Below, in pieces: positions 1 through 15,274 of a stretch of 64,000 bases of DNA (positions are counted from its first letter, which is position 1; every line of letters begins with the position of its first letter). The position numbers and the translations under genes are program-made. The stretch lies in the NCBI GenBank assembly GCA_039545295.1, contig BCIK01000016.1:536642-600641 (forward strand), written 5' to 3'. The stretch is from Udeniomyces pyricola. Lineage: Eukaryota > Basidiomycota > Tremellomycetes > Cystofilobasidiales > Mrakiaceae. Under the pieces are notes generated by a model that was not told where the DNA came from, ran no database searches, and saw only the letters and a list, made by a program, of their open reading frames with translations.

Positions 1-1278
1 GAGGTAGAGAGGGCGATGGAGGATTGAGGAAAAGACGTAATGGACGCTTCAAGAGTCGACATCAGAGCGTGACTGGAGGTTCCATGAGAAGTGTTGAATA
101 CCCAGCGGATGGGACGGCAATCGAAATCGAACGGGGTAAGAGTGGAGTAGGTGTGGAATCAGGATTAGTTCTTTCTTTCTGCTTCGCATTGATACGATGG
201 CGATATAGCATGATCAAAAAGGTGATGATCAGCGGTTCAAACCCCTACCTATCTACGATGCCAGTCTGAGGACTCCAGAGAGCACATGGGATATCAGGGG
301 CAAGTTCCGGTTCCTAGCGGGTTCCAACATCGATTGGGAAAGATAAACAACATGTCAGTGAACAAACGAGGCAAACTCACAACTCCAGAGCACAGCCCAT
401 TCCGTCCCCCCCCCCCCCCCCCCTTCCTCTCCCCAACCCCTTCACACATCAAGACTTTAAGACTTTGCAACGTCAGGCCAACTCACCATTTCCCTCGCCT
501 CATCGCCTGTCAGGTACCACGTCTCGACGTCGACCTCCTCTTTCTGACTGTGCGTGAAGAGCTCGCCGACGGTCAAGATCTGGGGTTTCGTGTTGCCGGC
601 GAGGACGAGTTTGCCGGTCTTTTTATGAGGGATCCCATCGGCTTCGCATCGGGCGTAGAGGAGTTGACGACCTCGTCGACAGAATCGGGTCTTGAGGGAA
701 TCAGCGGCGTAGTAAAGCCCGGCGTGGATGACTTCGGAGTTGCGGGATCTTGAATTGGATCGGATGGGGGGGGGGGGGGGGGGGGAGGACATGAGATCAG
801 ATGCGTGAATTGAAGAGAGAAAGAGAAGAGAAGGAAAAAATGTGGTCAGTTGATAGATATGGACGAGAAGAATGAATGAAAGAAAAGGAGGGCATGAAGC
901 AGATGATGGATGATCCCATGGCAGCCAGGGAAAGGAGGTCGAAAGAGAGATGTCGAAGCCATCATGCATGATCCAGCCTGAAGTGAAAGAGGAAGAAGAA
1001 GAAAAAAAGAACCTCACGAGGTCTCTTGACCGACCGAGTCATGTCGTTCGACGAGTAAAGTGGACTTGTTTGGGAACCGCTTGGCGAGTCGCTCTGCTAT
1101 GGCAAGACCGACGACACCTGAGGCAAGTAGTGGATGGTTGGTTAGACGATTCATCAGATCCATGATCAGGGGGGGGGGGAACATCGCACTGACCTGCGCC
1201 GATGATGAGATGATCGACAGTGAGCTCTGCTGGCTTGAGGGGATAGGTTGAAGCTCTGCGGATGATGGATGGGAGCAT
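1..1278 (-). CDS. L2HGDH: L-2-hydroxyglutarate dehydrogenase, mitochondrial (3' end beyond window)
   Basis: FAD-dependent oxidoreductase of the DAO fold that oxidises L-2-hydroxyglutarate to 2-oxoglutarate, expected in mitochondria. I read five exons on the minus strand: 1194-1278, 1018-1117, 487-748, 249-313 and 1-72, all in phase with AG acceptors and GT donors. The start [10 protein letters not shown] is basic and serine-rich, as in a presequence. The FAD-binding motif [15 protein letters not shown] is split by intron 1. Family blocks follow: [19 protein letters not shown], a basic IPHKKTGKL stretch, [18 protein letters not shown], then IVDSHALM. The C-terminal half lies off the left edge. 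Introns 2 and 3 carry runs of 20 and 18 identical bases. It is divergent to AFG2, about 260 bp away. A related DAO-fold oxidase is the only realistic alternative; the [11 protein letters not shown] block favours L2HGDH. Confidence 0.9.
406..423 (+). repeat. Homopolymer C tract, 18 bases
   Basis: Within L2HGDH intron 3; a G-run in the sense of that gene. Confidence 0.9.
766..785 (+). repeat. Homopolymer G tract, 20 bases
   Basis: Within L2HGDH intron 2, about 17 bp upstream of its acceptor; a C-run in the sense of the gene, so it may serve as polypyrimidine tract. Confidence 0.9.
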
Positions 1279-1537
1279 GGTTGAGAAAGGACAAGGTATA
1301 TCAGGTGCTGGTGGCTGATATATCTGAGCCGGTTCAGAGGGGATGATGCTGGAGCCGATGGGGGTGATGATCGAGTCCAAAGATCCAAAGGGAGGCAACG
1401 CGATTTCGCTCTTGGCCGAAGAGATTTCAGCTGGCAGCAGCCTGGCCCACCCCCACCCCATCAATGAAATGATTGAATGGAATGATGCATGACCCCCACC
1501 ACCCATCATATATATATACACACAACAGCACCACACC
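1279..1537. promoter_or_regulatory. Divergent promoter between L2HGDH and AFG2
   Basis: This 259 bp gap separates the two start codons, so it must hold both promoters and both 5' leaders. It contains an alternating TATATATATA run near 1509-1518, only about 20 bp before the AFG2 start and therefore perhaps in the leader rather than a TATA box. Function is inferred from position. Confidence 0.5.
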
Positions 1538-5501
<3,964 letters not shown>

Positions 5502-6023
5502 AAGCAGAGAAAATTCGTCCGTCCGCAAAACAAAACAAAAAAGTGAAGGACGGTTTGACGTCGAATGGGAAAGAAAAGGAGAGGAAGGGAGGAAATTGGG
5601 AAGCAAGGAGAATGAAGGATGAGGATGAGGAGGGAAAGACGGAAGAAGGAGGGAGACCTGTCGGCGAGGCATTGTTGGGTCGTAGATTTCGTGGGGTGTT
5701 TTTTTTTTTTTTCTCCTTTTTATTTGTTTATTTTTGGTTGTAAGGGGGGGAAGGAGGAGAGAGAGGGAGATTGGAGGCAAGTATGAAGTTCGAAGGAGTA
5801 CAGCAATGAATAGATGGATTTTCTTCTTGTTCTTTTTCCTTCCTTTTTTCTTGCGTGTCTTATTTGACCATCCTCAAAAGAAACAGACATCACCAACCAA
5901 AGAAAAAATAACCATCAACATAGTACGTATGTTTGTACCGAAGGAAAGAAGAAAAAAAAAAGGAAAAAAAGGAAAGAAAAAAAAAGGAGAAAAGAAGAAA
6001 AAAGGAAAAGATCCGATTTTTGT
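5502..6023. other. Convergent 3' intergenic region
   Basis: The gap between the stops of AFG2 (plus) and the thioredoxin-like gene (minus). It is purine-rich, with a T13 run near 5700 and an A/G-only stretch at about 5940-6010 made of AAAGGA-like units. I see no gene or clear terminator motif. Confidence 0.6.
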
Positions 6024-7720
6024 TTACGCTTGATCGTTATCGACGACGGCCTCTTTGACGTTTTCTCTGAGGTACTTTGCCCATTCGTCTTGTCCAAACG
6101 ACGACGAGACCGCGTTGTCCAATAGGCCATTGAAGAGTGCCGTCGGCTTTGGCAAAAATAAATAAATAAAAAATTCACCACCATGTTTTCAATTTGGTTT
6201 GTTTTGTTTAACGACAAAAAAAAAAAGAGGCGAGGACGTTAGCTTCCATGTGTTGGCTCACGAAAGGTATCAGCTTATTCTAGGATGAGAACTGTTTTCA
6301 AAAACGTCGAAAGGAGCCGGGTGATTAATATTTATATCTTAGAGATACGGACCGTCACGTGGATTCCATTCTGTCGGCCAATCTTGACTGGGTTCGCAGA
6401 CACCATAGATGACGGATGAACAGCACGCGAAGGATCGAGGCATAGGTCCGGATGAAGGAAAAAAAGGGGAAAAAGTAGGAAGGTGAAGAGATCAGTATAT
6501 ATATATAATATTGGAAGAATGATTCATGTTCTTGAATCCTCCTGCCCTTCAGTTCCACCCTTTCTCCTCTTCATCTGCCGTAGTTCTTCAGACTAATGCA
6601 ATCGCGACCACACACAAAAAAAAACACGCGTCGAGGTTGAACGTACCATTGTACTTGAGTGCATCCGTTACGTCGACGCCTCCGTTGGCGCTCGATTTGG
6701 GAGTCAGCAGATCGAGCACTCGAGCTTGAGCGTCCGGGACAGTATTGTTGTCGAGGACTTGACTCGCGACTGCGCGTCGTTTGGTCGATGAACGACGGGG
6801 CAAGAAAAAAAAAACACCATAAACGAAACAAGAGGAACGGGTGAGATTGGGGGAGTGGAATGGAAGCGGTGAGTTAGGTTGAGAATGTGAGATCAGTTGA
6901 CGTGATGAGGTGTGATTGATGATGAGTCATCGTAAGAAAGGCCGGGAGGAGGGAAGATGGGATGGATTCAAAGCGCGCAGAAACGAAACGACTTGAAGCG
7001 ACTGCGCCCAGCCATGTTCCATGCCATGCCCTTTTCTCCCACTATTCAACACCATCCTTTGGGTCTACTTTCTACTCACGTTTGGATAAATCACGTCTCA
7101 TCTCCACGCTGGATTTTTCCGCTGAAGGTCGATCGAAGAAAGCTTCTTGGTGTTGCATAAGCGCGACGGTGTAGGCCCAGAAGCGGGTAGGGCTGATCCG
7201 GCCGACGGCGAGAGCTGATTCGTGGAGGTACGTCGAGGTGGCATGCCTTTATATAAAGAGATAGAGAGAGAGAGAAAGACAGCAAGAGATCGGGCGAGTT
7301 CAGCGATGAAGAAATTTTCTAAGGGTTATGAGGTGTATATATATGGGGTGATGGGGACGCGTGAGAACCACATACCAGGGTTGGGGTTGAAGACGTAGGA
7401 TGAGTTGGACTTTGCCGTAGAGTTGACCTCCTTCCTTGACAACTGATCAATCGAAAATCAATGCAAACCTGACCATGAGCTGATGAACTCTCGGACTGAA
7501 TCGAGATGCTGGTCATTTTCGTGACAATCTATGTAGCTTGAAAGGGGGAAGGGGTATAGATTGATTTGGATGAGTCGGACAAACGGGGGACGACGTGTTG
7601 GTCGAGTGAGCGAACAATCTTGGCGGAGAAGGGGCAGAGGTAGTCGATGTAGACTTCGAGCGTGTTGATGGAGGCGATGGAGCCGATGCGTTGGAATGCG
7701 AGGGAGGGAAGAAGAGCCAT
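6024..7720 (-). CDS. DsbA/thioredoxin-like fold protein (CPFS type)
   Basis: Small protein (about 210 residues) with the thioredoxin-like fold used by the DsbA/Thioredoxin_4 families. Exon 1 holds LEVYIDYLCPFSAKIVRSL, with CPFS where classical oxidoreductases have CxxC. Later exons give GGQLYGKVQLILRLQPQPWH, then STYLHESALAVGRI and FWAYTVALMQHQEAFFD. A 35-nt exon at 6353-6387 supplies VKIGRQNGIHVT, and the last exon begins PTALFNGLLDNAVSSSFG, which forms the cis-proline VTPT loop. The stop is TAA at 6024-6026. The donor of exon 1 is not certain. The function is unknown; the fold is clear. It is convergent with AFG2, and the long intron 4 (about 6388-6645) carries a TATATATATA run. Confidence 0.7.
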
Positions 7721-8041
7721 GATGGTGAGAGTGTAGATTGGACGAGGTCGATGTTGTTTAGTGTGTTGATGATGTGGATGATGATGTGAGGGCGATATCT
7801 ATGGGTTGTGACGAGGCGATTTTGGTTGCGGAATGGAAGGAAAGATGGATGGCTTCAAAAGGCGCGGAGAGTGATGAACGCATGAGCAATCCATTTCCAT
7901 GACGTTTTCATCGTCCCATCTTTCGTCATCGTTTTCCCCCCATCCATCCACCATAATTCATTCCTCACTAAACACAATCCTACTTTGCCTTGTTCGTTTC
8001 ATCCAGGTCATCTCACTCGACCGATACACATACACTCAAAG

Positions 8042-8080
<39 letters not shown>

Positions 8081-8211
8081 AGAAAAGAGAAAAGAGAAAA
8101 GCAAATGATATCCTCAGGGAAATCTATCTACAACACCATCACCCATCACGTACGACCCACTGGTCCATAGATGATCCTCCAACTTGCACTCTCGTCCCTT
8201 TCACTCGCTCA
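7721..8211. other. Intergenic region with GA microsatellite
   Basis: Lies between the start of the thioredoxin-like gene and the 3' end of the MICOS gene, both minus strand, so it should contain the promoter of the former. It contains a GAAA/GA repeat at about 8038-8100. I see no coding potential; the ORFs here are read from the repeat. Confidence 0.6.
8038..8100. repeat. GA-rich microsatellite
   Basis: Imperfect (GAAA) units run into roughly 17 GA dinucleotides and then AAAAG units, in an intergenic position. Confidence 0.85.
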
Positions 8212-9828
8212 TCAAACGAGCTTCTTGTAGCCCGTAGCCCTCGCGGCCTTTTCCTCGCCAATCTTTTGCTCGACGACCGCCTTCTCCCTCTCCAACTCTC
8301 CCTTGGCCTTGGAGCCGACCTCCTCGACCTTGGCCTGACCTCGGTGCAGAGCCTCGGTCGCCCTCTCCTTGAGTTCGCCCGCCTTCTGCTCACCCTGAGC
8401 CTCGAGACCCCTAGCCTTGTCAGCAAACTCGGCCACCTTTCGCTCAATCGCCTCGAGTCCGTTCGCGGCAGCCTCACCCACACGCTCCTGCACGCCGGCT
8501 GGCGATGACGACGAAAGCTGACGGTAGACGGGTACCGCTAGCGTTTCCGTCGGCCTCGAGTCCGTCTCGGTGTGACCAATGGTCGTGTTGGTACCCGGAA
8601 TGGTCTGAGAAGCCTCGTGCTGGTTGAAGAGGGGCACGATGGCGTCCGAGACAGGCGTCTTGGAGACGACGATGGGCTGACCGTTACCGAGAGCCTTGTT
8701 AACGAGCTCGGTACGCGAAGAAGGCGTAAGCGGCGTTGTCTTGGCCGTGTTCCACGCGTTGGACAGTTTGAGGCCCGTTGCCGACTCGACGGCAGTGACG
8801 CCCTTGTGAACGTTCTTCTCGAGGGCGACTCGACCGGCTCGGAACGTGTCGAGCGTCTTCATCTTGGAGTACTCGTATTGGGAGATGACCGAGGCGGCCG
8901 AGTGGTGAACCTCGGGGGCGTTGTGGTATGTTATCGACGAGATCTCCGAAGCGAGGTTGGACGAAAGCTGAGGAAGGAACTGGTTGAGCGAGATGAGGAA
9001 GAGAGACGAGGGAAGGAGGGCTCGGAGGGCAAAGTTGCCTGTGAGTAGGAAGGTGAGGAGAAGGCAGGGAGGAAAGGCGAAAGAGAAGGTCACACGAGAC
9101 GAAGCATCGCGTCGCGGTTGAGAACCGCTAACCCATCAGTCAACTGTTCTCTTGCTTACCCTCAACGTTGCAACAACAACAACAACAACATGCACGCGTG
9201 ATCAAGAGCGAAGACGAGACAATTTCGGGTATGCTTACGGTTACGGGCAATGATGGATCCAGCCAGAGTGGCAACTCCGACGTAGAGGGCACCAGGCGTC
9301 AACTGCTCGTCCTTGGGCACGACCTTTTGGACCTCGCCTGGGGAACGTAATAGGGAGTTTATGGTGAATACAACGTTGAGTGTCTGAAGCTGATCTCTCG
9401 CTCATTCACCTACGTTCTCGGTCGACGCCGCGATGGAAGTGAGCCAGGCAAAAGTGAACTCACGGACGACCTTTCGCTCGGCGGCGACCCACTTAGAGAC
9501 GACGTTCTGAGCGGAAGCCCGAGCCGAGTTAACGACTTGGGTGGTAGCCTCCCGACCGGATGCAATGTGGGCCTCGAGAGGAGAGTGATCCTCGACGAGG
9601 ATGATCTCGGGTTGAGGGAGAGGGTAGATGGGGAGCTGTTGGGATGGGATAGATCCATGGATCATGCGAGTCGGAGCAGGGAGGAGGGAGAAGGGACATG
9701 AAAGGGTTGTGAGTTGATTGGGGGGCTAGTGAAGTGGTGGATGGATAGGAAGATGAAGATGAAGAGGGATAAGGATAAGGATGAATGCAAACAAGAGAAA
9801 CTACCTTTGCGGTGTGGGGAGAAGCCAT
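8212..9828 (-). CDS. MIC26/MIC27: MICOS complex subunit MIC26/MIC27 (apolipoprotein O family)
   Basis: Inner-membrane component of MICOS, which shapes cristae junctions. Four exons join in phase: 9805-9828 (only MASPHTAK), 9410-9635, 9239-9337 and 8212-9038, giving about 391 residues. The family signature LPIYPLPQPEIILVEDHSPL starts exon 2. Exon 3 carries a hydrophobic, glycine-containing segment (ALYVGVATLAGSIIA) and exon 4 a second (LLPSSLFLISLNQFLPQL), matching the two membrane spans of Mic26/27. The C-terminal ~170 residues are an amphipathic, Lys/Glu/Ala-rich coil resembling apolipoprotein or LEA repeats. An in-frame upstream Met at 9891 would add MPLLSSSIIRSSAYAITPLP, which could be a presequence, so the start is open. 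Which of MIC26 and MIC27 it equals cannot be decided. Confidence 0.85.
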
Positions 9829-10314
9829 GTCGGGCAGGGGAGTGATAGCGTAGGCTGATGATCTGATGATGGACGACGACAGCAGCGGCAAACGGCAAAC
9901 GCAGACAGACGTCCTCTGTCTCTCTCGCTCTCTTTCTCTCTCTCTGTGTATGATGAGATCTTGATCCCCTCGTCTTGGTTTATATATACATATGTATATT
10001 CCAGCATCAGATTTCCCATTCCCATTGCATTATTATTACACCCTCAGGTTCATCACACCCTACCTTTATCTATCACCCTCTCAATCTTGTCTACACATAT
10101 ATACACCCAGTACCACCTATTCTATTCGCTTCCTCTTCCTCGACTCCTGTCAAAGCATCGACCGAATCGACTGAAACCCATATCGCCTTATCGCCATCAA
10201 CGCCCGGATAACTCCTCCCTCTTCCACAAATCTCGGCTTTCTCCTCTCCCCTTTCTTTCCCCCTCATCATCATTCTCCCTTCAGCTGCCGCCTCGAGCTG
10301 TCCCCCGCCCCCCT

Positions 10315-10364
<50 letters not shown>

Positions 10365-10408
10365 CCTCTGTTCCAACCCATCGCCATCCTTCTCATCCAG
10401 TCTTCTCC
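9829..10408. promoter_or_regulatory. Divergent promoter between the MICOS and TPR genes
   Basis: This 580 bp gap between two divergent starts contains alternating TA-rich sequence at about 9979-9999, pyrimidine-rich tracts and a long CA repeat (10317-10361) just before the plus-strand start. Promoter role is inferred from position only. Confidence 0.45.
10317..10361. repeat. (CA)n microsatellite, about 22 units
   Basis: Uninterrupted CA dinucleotides lying about 48 bp upstream of the start codon of the TPR gene, probably within its promoter or 5' leader. It also creates spurious Thr-His and Cys-Val ORFs. Confidence 0.95.
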
Positions 10409-13400
10409 ATGATACCCCAGTCAACCTCCAAAAAAGATCCGCAAAGAGCCGCCCGCAAGCGACTCGCTCAGCAACAGAATGAACGCTTTCTCGACGCGAC
10501 GGCAAAGCTACCTCCGGCCCCTCCATCGTCTTCCTCCGCATCGATCCGCTCGGGGTTATCCTCTTCGGCCTCGTCAACGTACTCGGCTCAAGGACCAGGG
10601 AGTATGGGTCAGCGACCTCCATCAGTATACAGCCAATACAGCTACCATGGGTCCGAACCTGGGCCGATTGCCATGCCTCCGCCGGGACCGTCGTCAAACG
10701 ACCGACCACCATACTACGCGACCGACCCTTCATTGCATCGCCTCCCTCCGCCTCCGCCTTCACACCCTCCCTACCCTTCCGGTCCGTCCCCTGGGGATCC
10801 TCGTCAAAACGGACGACCTTCCTCTGCCGGCTACGGCGAACCGTCTCCCCTTCCACGACCGCGTCCTCTCTCAACTCAGCAGTTATCCTCTCAGTCTCGC
10901 CCCCCTGCTCCTCTGCCTCTCCAGCTCCACAGTGTACCTCCCTTGCCCCATCAAATCCCGACCTCATCGCGTGAACCTCCATCTCACTACCAATCATCTC
11001 CCTTTCCTCCTCCTAGCTCGACCTCGGCTCCCTCTATGGCAGGCGTCGGTGCGGCTACCCGAGTCGACGCGTCTGGCCGACTTGTCGATCGTCGCTACTC
11101 AGCGCCTAGTCAATCTCAACCATCCCCACAGTCTCTGGCCTCACCTTCGCAGTATGCATCTCTCCAGACACCAGTAGATCCACGGCGTATGAACGAAGTT
11201 AGAGAAGACCTCGTCGCTGGGCCGAGCTACAGTCATCTCTCGCCAACTTCGGGTCCGAGCCGGGCAAGCGTAGGCGGTACCAGTGATTCGTGGGCTACTT
11301 ACGCCGACGGAGGCACCGGTAACACGCCTGTTTCACTCTCTCGTGAGAACACAAGTGCGAGGCTTACTATGCGTAGCGCCGAAAAGCTGCTTGGTATGTA
11401 CATCTGCTTGAGAGAGGCGGCACGTCGCTTTGTTTTTGCTAGTGATGACTGCAATGCTGATTGAAGCTTGCTTCTTTTTCGTCATCATTCCGCTTGTCAG
11501 CTGTCTCTCGAGGTAAGTCCTGCAATGCATTCATCACGAACTCGGCAAGCTTACAACGAGAAATCGTTTCAGTTGTACTTGAAACGTTTTTACTCATACA
11601 CTTGTCTTCGCTCGTCCGGTCGTTGCTCAATCACATGGTCACGTTCAGGCCTTCGCAACTTCTTTCGGCGTGCCAGTCAAGACGAGTACCTCGTCAAAGT
11701 CGTCACCATCTTTGCATCGAACCTCGAGGGACATGTGTCGCGTTTAGTTGCACGTGAACGCGAGTTGATGGGGGAAGAATCTCGAGCGCTTGGTGCGCAG
11801 TCAATTCCTTTTGCGTCTCATCGCTCGCGCGTACGCATGGTTGGCTAACTGAGCCAAGTCTGTCCTTCATCTCCAGCATCCATCTCACGTGACTTTGACA
11901 AAGCTGCGACCTGGCTCCAAGAAAACGAGCAGAATCTTTCCACTGTCTGGCCACCGGCGAGAACTGCCAAAGCACTCAAGGACCTCGATGACCGCTTGAC
12001 CAAGAGCTTTACCTCCAAACTCGCGGTTGCTCTCTTTGAAGGCGTTCAGGAAACTCGGGCGATGGGAATGCAGATATCCAGGTGCGTGAACTTGATGCGA
12101 AAGCGTACGGAATAGGGTTTCGTGAGCTTCGCTGCTGATGGACTTGAGATGCCATGTTTCTGTTCGGTATGGATAGACAAATCGAGGGACTAGAATCAGA
12201 TCTTCCTGGAATGATCAAAAGAATCGTCGCAGCAGCCAAGTGCGTTGTCTTTGCTGGTCTATGTATCCTCGATGTCCTCGATCTTGCGAGTTAGCGGATA
12301 TTTACGCTTTATGCACCATGTCCCTTGACTCTTTGGCCTATGTTGCTCGATTTAGCTCCCAGACGATCGAAGCGACGATTCAACGACTAAGAGTCGAGGA
12401 AATAGCTCTCAAACCTCGTAATGGTTCGACCAGTGGCCCAGACACTTATGGAGGTGGCGAAGGTCTGTCTTCGATCTTTGGAAACCCCTTGGTTCATGTT
12501 CCCTGCGATGCGGTTAGACATCGGCCCCAGTTATGCGGTCTGACATGTCGTTCATCGACATCATCACTCTTTGCTCTCTGCTCACAGCCGAAAAGACAAT
12601 CCAGTCACTAATAGATGCTCTCGAGACCGCGCGACTCACCCAGAGGGAGAAAGAAGAACGAAATGCTACGGCCCAGCGTTATCTTGGCGTGACGAGTAAT
12701 CCACCATCTACACAAGCTTCCACTCCGCTTCCAACACCTCCACAGAACCCTTCCAAGGGAAACCTCTTTCCACCCCCCTCGATCAATACCCGACTCCCCA
12801 GCACTCAAGTACCATCCATGGCCAACCTAAACCTTAACGATCCTCCACCTTTTCCTCAGACCCATCTCCATCACGGCTACCGCGAGGACAAAAAGCGACT
12901 GGACGACATGGACGAAGGTATCCTGTTCCAACCTCGCGATCCCATCAGCAAAACAGAGCTCGTCGACCCAATCCTTTGCTCAGACGGCATGATCCACGAC
13001 CGGTTTTCCTTTCTCTCGACTCGTCCAGACGATCCCACCAAGCCACCAGGGACTCCCCTCCGGATCTTAGGCGATGTCGTTCAGCTGAGGATGGCGATCC
13101 ATTCTCGGTGGCCCGAGCGACGGGAAGAGTGTTTCTCTCGTCGGTCCTCATTTCTTGTCGAAGCCGTCCGAACAGCCGATACGGGCTTCTTCATCGATGC
13201 TGCTCAAGATGCGCTCGAGCGATTGACGTCGGTACTTGAATGGCAAGCGGGTGAAGAAGACACGGGTATCCTCGTCCGACGCGCCATCCTTCGATGGCGT
13301 CTTCGTCATCTCGAGGGTTCACTCGAAGACCTCGAGCGGGCTCTTCGTCTCGCTCCGAGTCTCGCTATCCAACCGTGGCGTGCCATGGTTCTAGTGGACC

Positions 13401-14518
13401 TTCGTCGATGGAACGAAGCCGAATCGGCCATTTCCCTTGCCCTCGCTCGCGATTCGAGTTCCCCTCTTCCGCTCGCACTCCGAAGCATCATTCGCGCTCA
13501 TCAAGGTCGTACCTCTCAAGCTTACCAGGACATTGAGCACGCTTCCTCCCTCTTGGCATCCTCGACCTCATCGACTCAGCAGCAGCAGCAGCAGCAACCA
13601 CAACAACAACATCTTTCGGGCGAAATTCAAACCTCGATGGATTCCAAAGCCGTCTACAGCCCCATTCCAAATGCCGTTCCCGGAACACCCCTACCGATTC
13701 TTCCGGACCTTCCTCATCTCGCCGCGGGCTTCGCATGGCTCGCACTGACGGAGAATGTTCGAGCGTCGGTCCCACTCGCTCGAGCGATTGAGCTCGCGCC
13801 CGCCGGCGAACCGTACGCTCGTTCGCTTTGGGGGTTCTGTCTCTACGAGAGTTGTGCTAACCTGGGCGACGGCGAGGAGGAGACTGAGACTCGGTCGGAA
13901 GGTTGGCGAGAGATGGAAGCCGCTTTGAGGTTGGCTGGGGACTTGGCTGGGTCCGTCGGAAAAGCGAGGGGAGAGGAAAAGGAAGGCGTCGGTGAGAAGA
14001 TGAAGCCTTTGAGGAGTTCGGTGGGGATCTTAATCGCTCAAGCTAAAGCGAAAGTGAGTCCAAGGTTCCAAAAATGGATTATAAGACCCTCCTCCTTCCC
14101 TCCGCAACCTCGATTTCTTTTCCCCATCTTCTTTTGACGCGCGAAGAAAAGGAGTTTAAATGATTATAGGGTGGGACACATGAAGATCATTCCGTTTCTA
14201 CCAACTAACCCCCTTACCAACCCATCCTTTTTATTATCATTTGTTTTATTTTGTTTCTTTTGACCCTCTCCGTTCGTTGCGCTTTAGACCGATCCCCAAG
14301 GCGCACTCAAGACCCTCCTCGATTCGTTCGGGGCAAGCCATCGACTGATCCCTCGAACCTCGGAAGAACTCGGCTTCGCCGCTGGTTTGCACGCCCACGT
14401 AGGCGAATACGGCAAGGCGACGGCGATGTTTGACGAGGCGATCGCGATGGCGAGTCGGGAGGATCGAGGGGAGGAACGCGCGGGGTTGTTGGCGGAACGG
14501 GCGAGGTTGAGGGTTTGA
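10409..14518 (+). CDS. TPR-like protein with U-box-like segment
   Basis: Eight exons join in phase: 10409-11393, 11501-11512, 11649-11792, 11877-12081, 12177-12239, 12356-12462, 12588-14053 and 14288-14518. The first ~320 residues are disordered and Ser/Pro-rich. A helical middle part follows (ISRDFDKAATWLQENEQNL, then QIEGLESDLPGMIKRIV and AEKTIQSLIDALETA), probably coiled coil. Then DPISKTELVDPILCSDG with MIHDRFSF and a later TPLRILGDVVQLRMAI resembles a U-box. The C-terminal part is made of TPR-like helical pairs with repeated RALRLAPSLAIQPW, AISLALARDSSSPLP and ARAIELAPAGEPYARSLWG units. A U-box would suggest an E3 ubiquitin ligase or co-chaperone, but the zinc-free fold cannot be proven by eye. 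I do not recognise an orthologue. Exon 2 is only 12 nt. Confidence 0.75.
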
Positions 14519-15274
14519 GTAGAGGATGAGAAGGGGGAGTTAGTTGTAAAAGGGGGGTGGTTTAGGTGGTGGAAGGGCAGAGAGCCAATAATACAATACG
14601 TAGTATATATTCTCGTAAAGCACTCAGTCGTTCAGTAAGAGACCAAAGTGAATTCTTGGCTTGTTAAATCCATAGTGAGCCTGCTTGTTACTTTTTCCTT
14701 TCTTTTCTCTCTCTCTCTTTGCGACACGAGTGTGCGATGGGGTTTCCTCCGCCAAAACGAACCGAACTGAGAAGAGAAAAATCGCGAAACGACATGATGT
14801 GGGGCTAAGCCAAGAGAAGCAAGGGGAGAGGATTAAGGGGAAAACGGTCGAAGCGAATTGAAAGCGTCGAAAGCGAAACAGAACGAAACAAAACAAAACA
14901 AAACCCGGTGATTGAAGACAGAAACGGGGGAGAGGGGAAGGGGGGAGGAGGGGGGGGGGGAACGAACCCAAACAACACGGTCCAGAGAATAGAGCAAAAA
15001 AAAAAGATACATGGAAAAGAAGAAGAAAAAGAGGAAGGAAGAACAAAGGGGGGAAAAGAAAGAAAGTAAGGAAGACGACCCCCTCCGCGCTCCTCCGAGG
15101 AAAGGGAGGAATCAGATATGGGTTGGTGGTTTAGAGGCAAGAGATAAGTAAGAGAGCGGACATGGATGATATGCAGAGAGTTTGGAAAAAGCCAGTGAAT
15201 AAATGTGAGTGAAAGAGTAACAAAAGCAAGACAAGAAAGGTCGAAAAAGAAGAAGAAGAAAAAAAGGGGCAAGG
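14519..15274. other. Convergent 3' intergenic region
   Basis: Between the stops of the TPR gene (plus) and the phosphatase gene (minus). It holds AAACA repeats near 14880-14905, a G-rich tract around 14940-14960 and A/G-rich sequence. A long minus-strand ORF across it is low-complexity Phe/Ser/Leu and is judged a shadow. No gene seen. Confidence 0.6.

Noticed and set aside
6353..6420. GGGTTCGCAG-like word resembling a tRNA T-loop
   Set aside because: No matching acceptor, D or anticodon stems; the site is the 35-nt exon and acceptor of the thioredoxin-like gene.
10362..10997. Minus ORF of 211 codons opposite the TPR gene
   Set aside because: Antisense to the Ser/Pro-rich first exon; codon bias of that exon keeps the opposite frame open.
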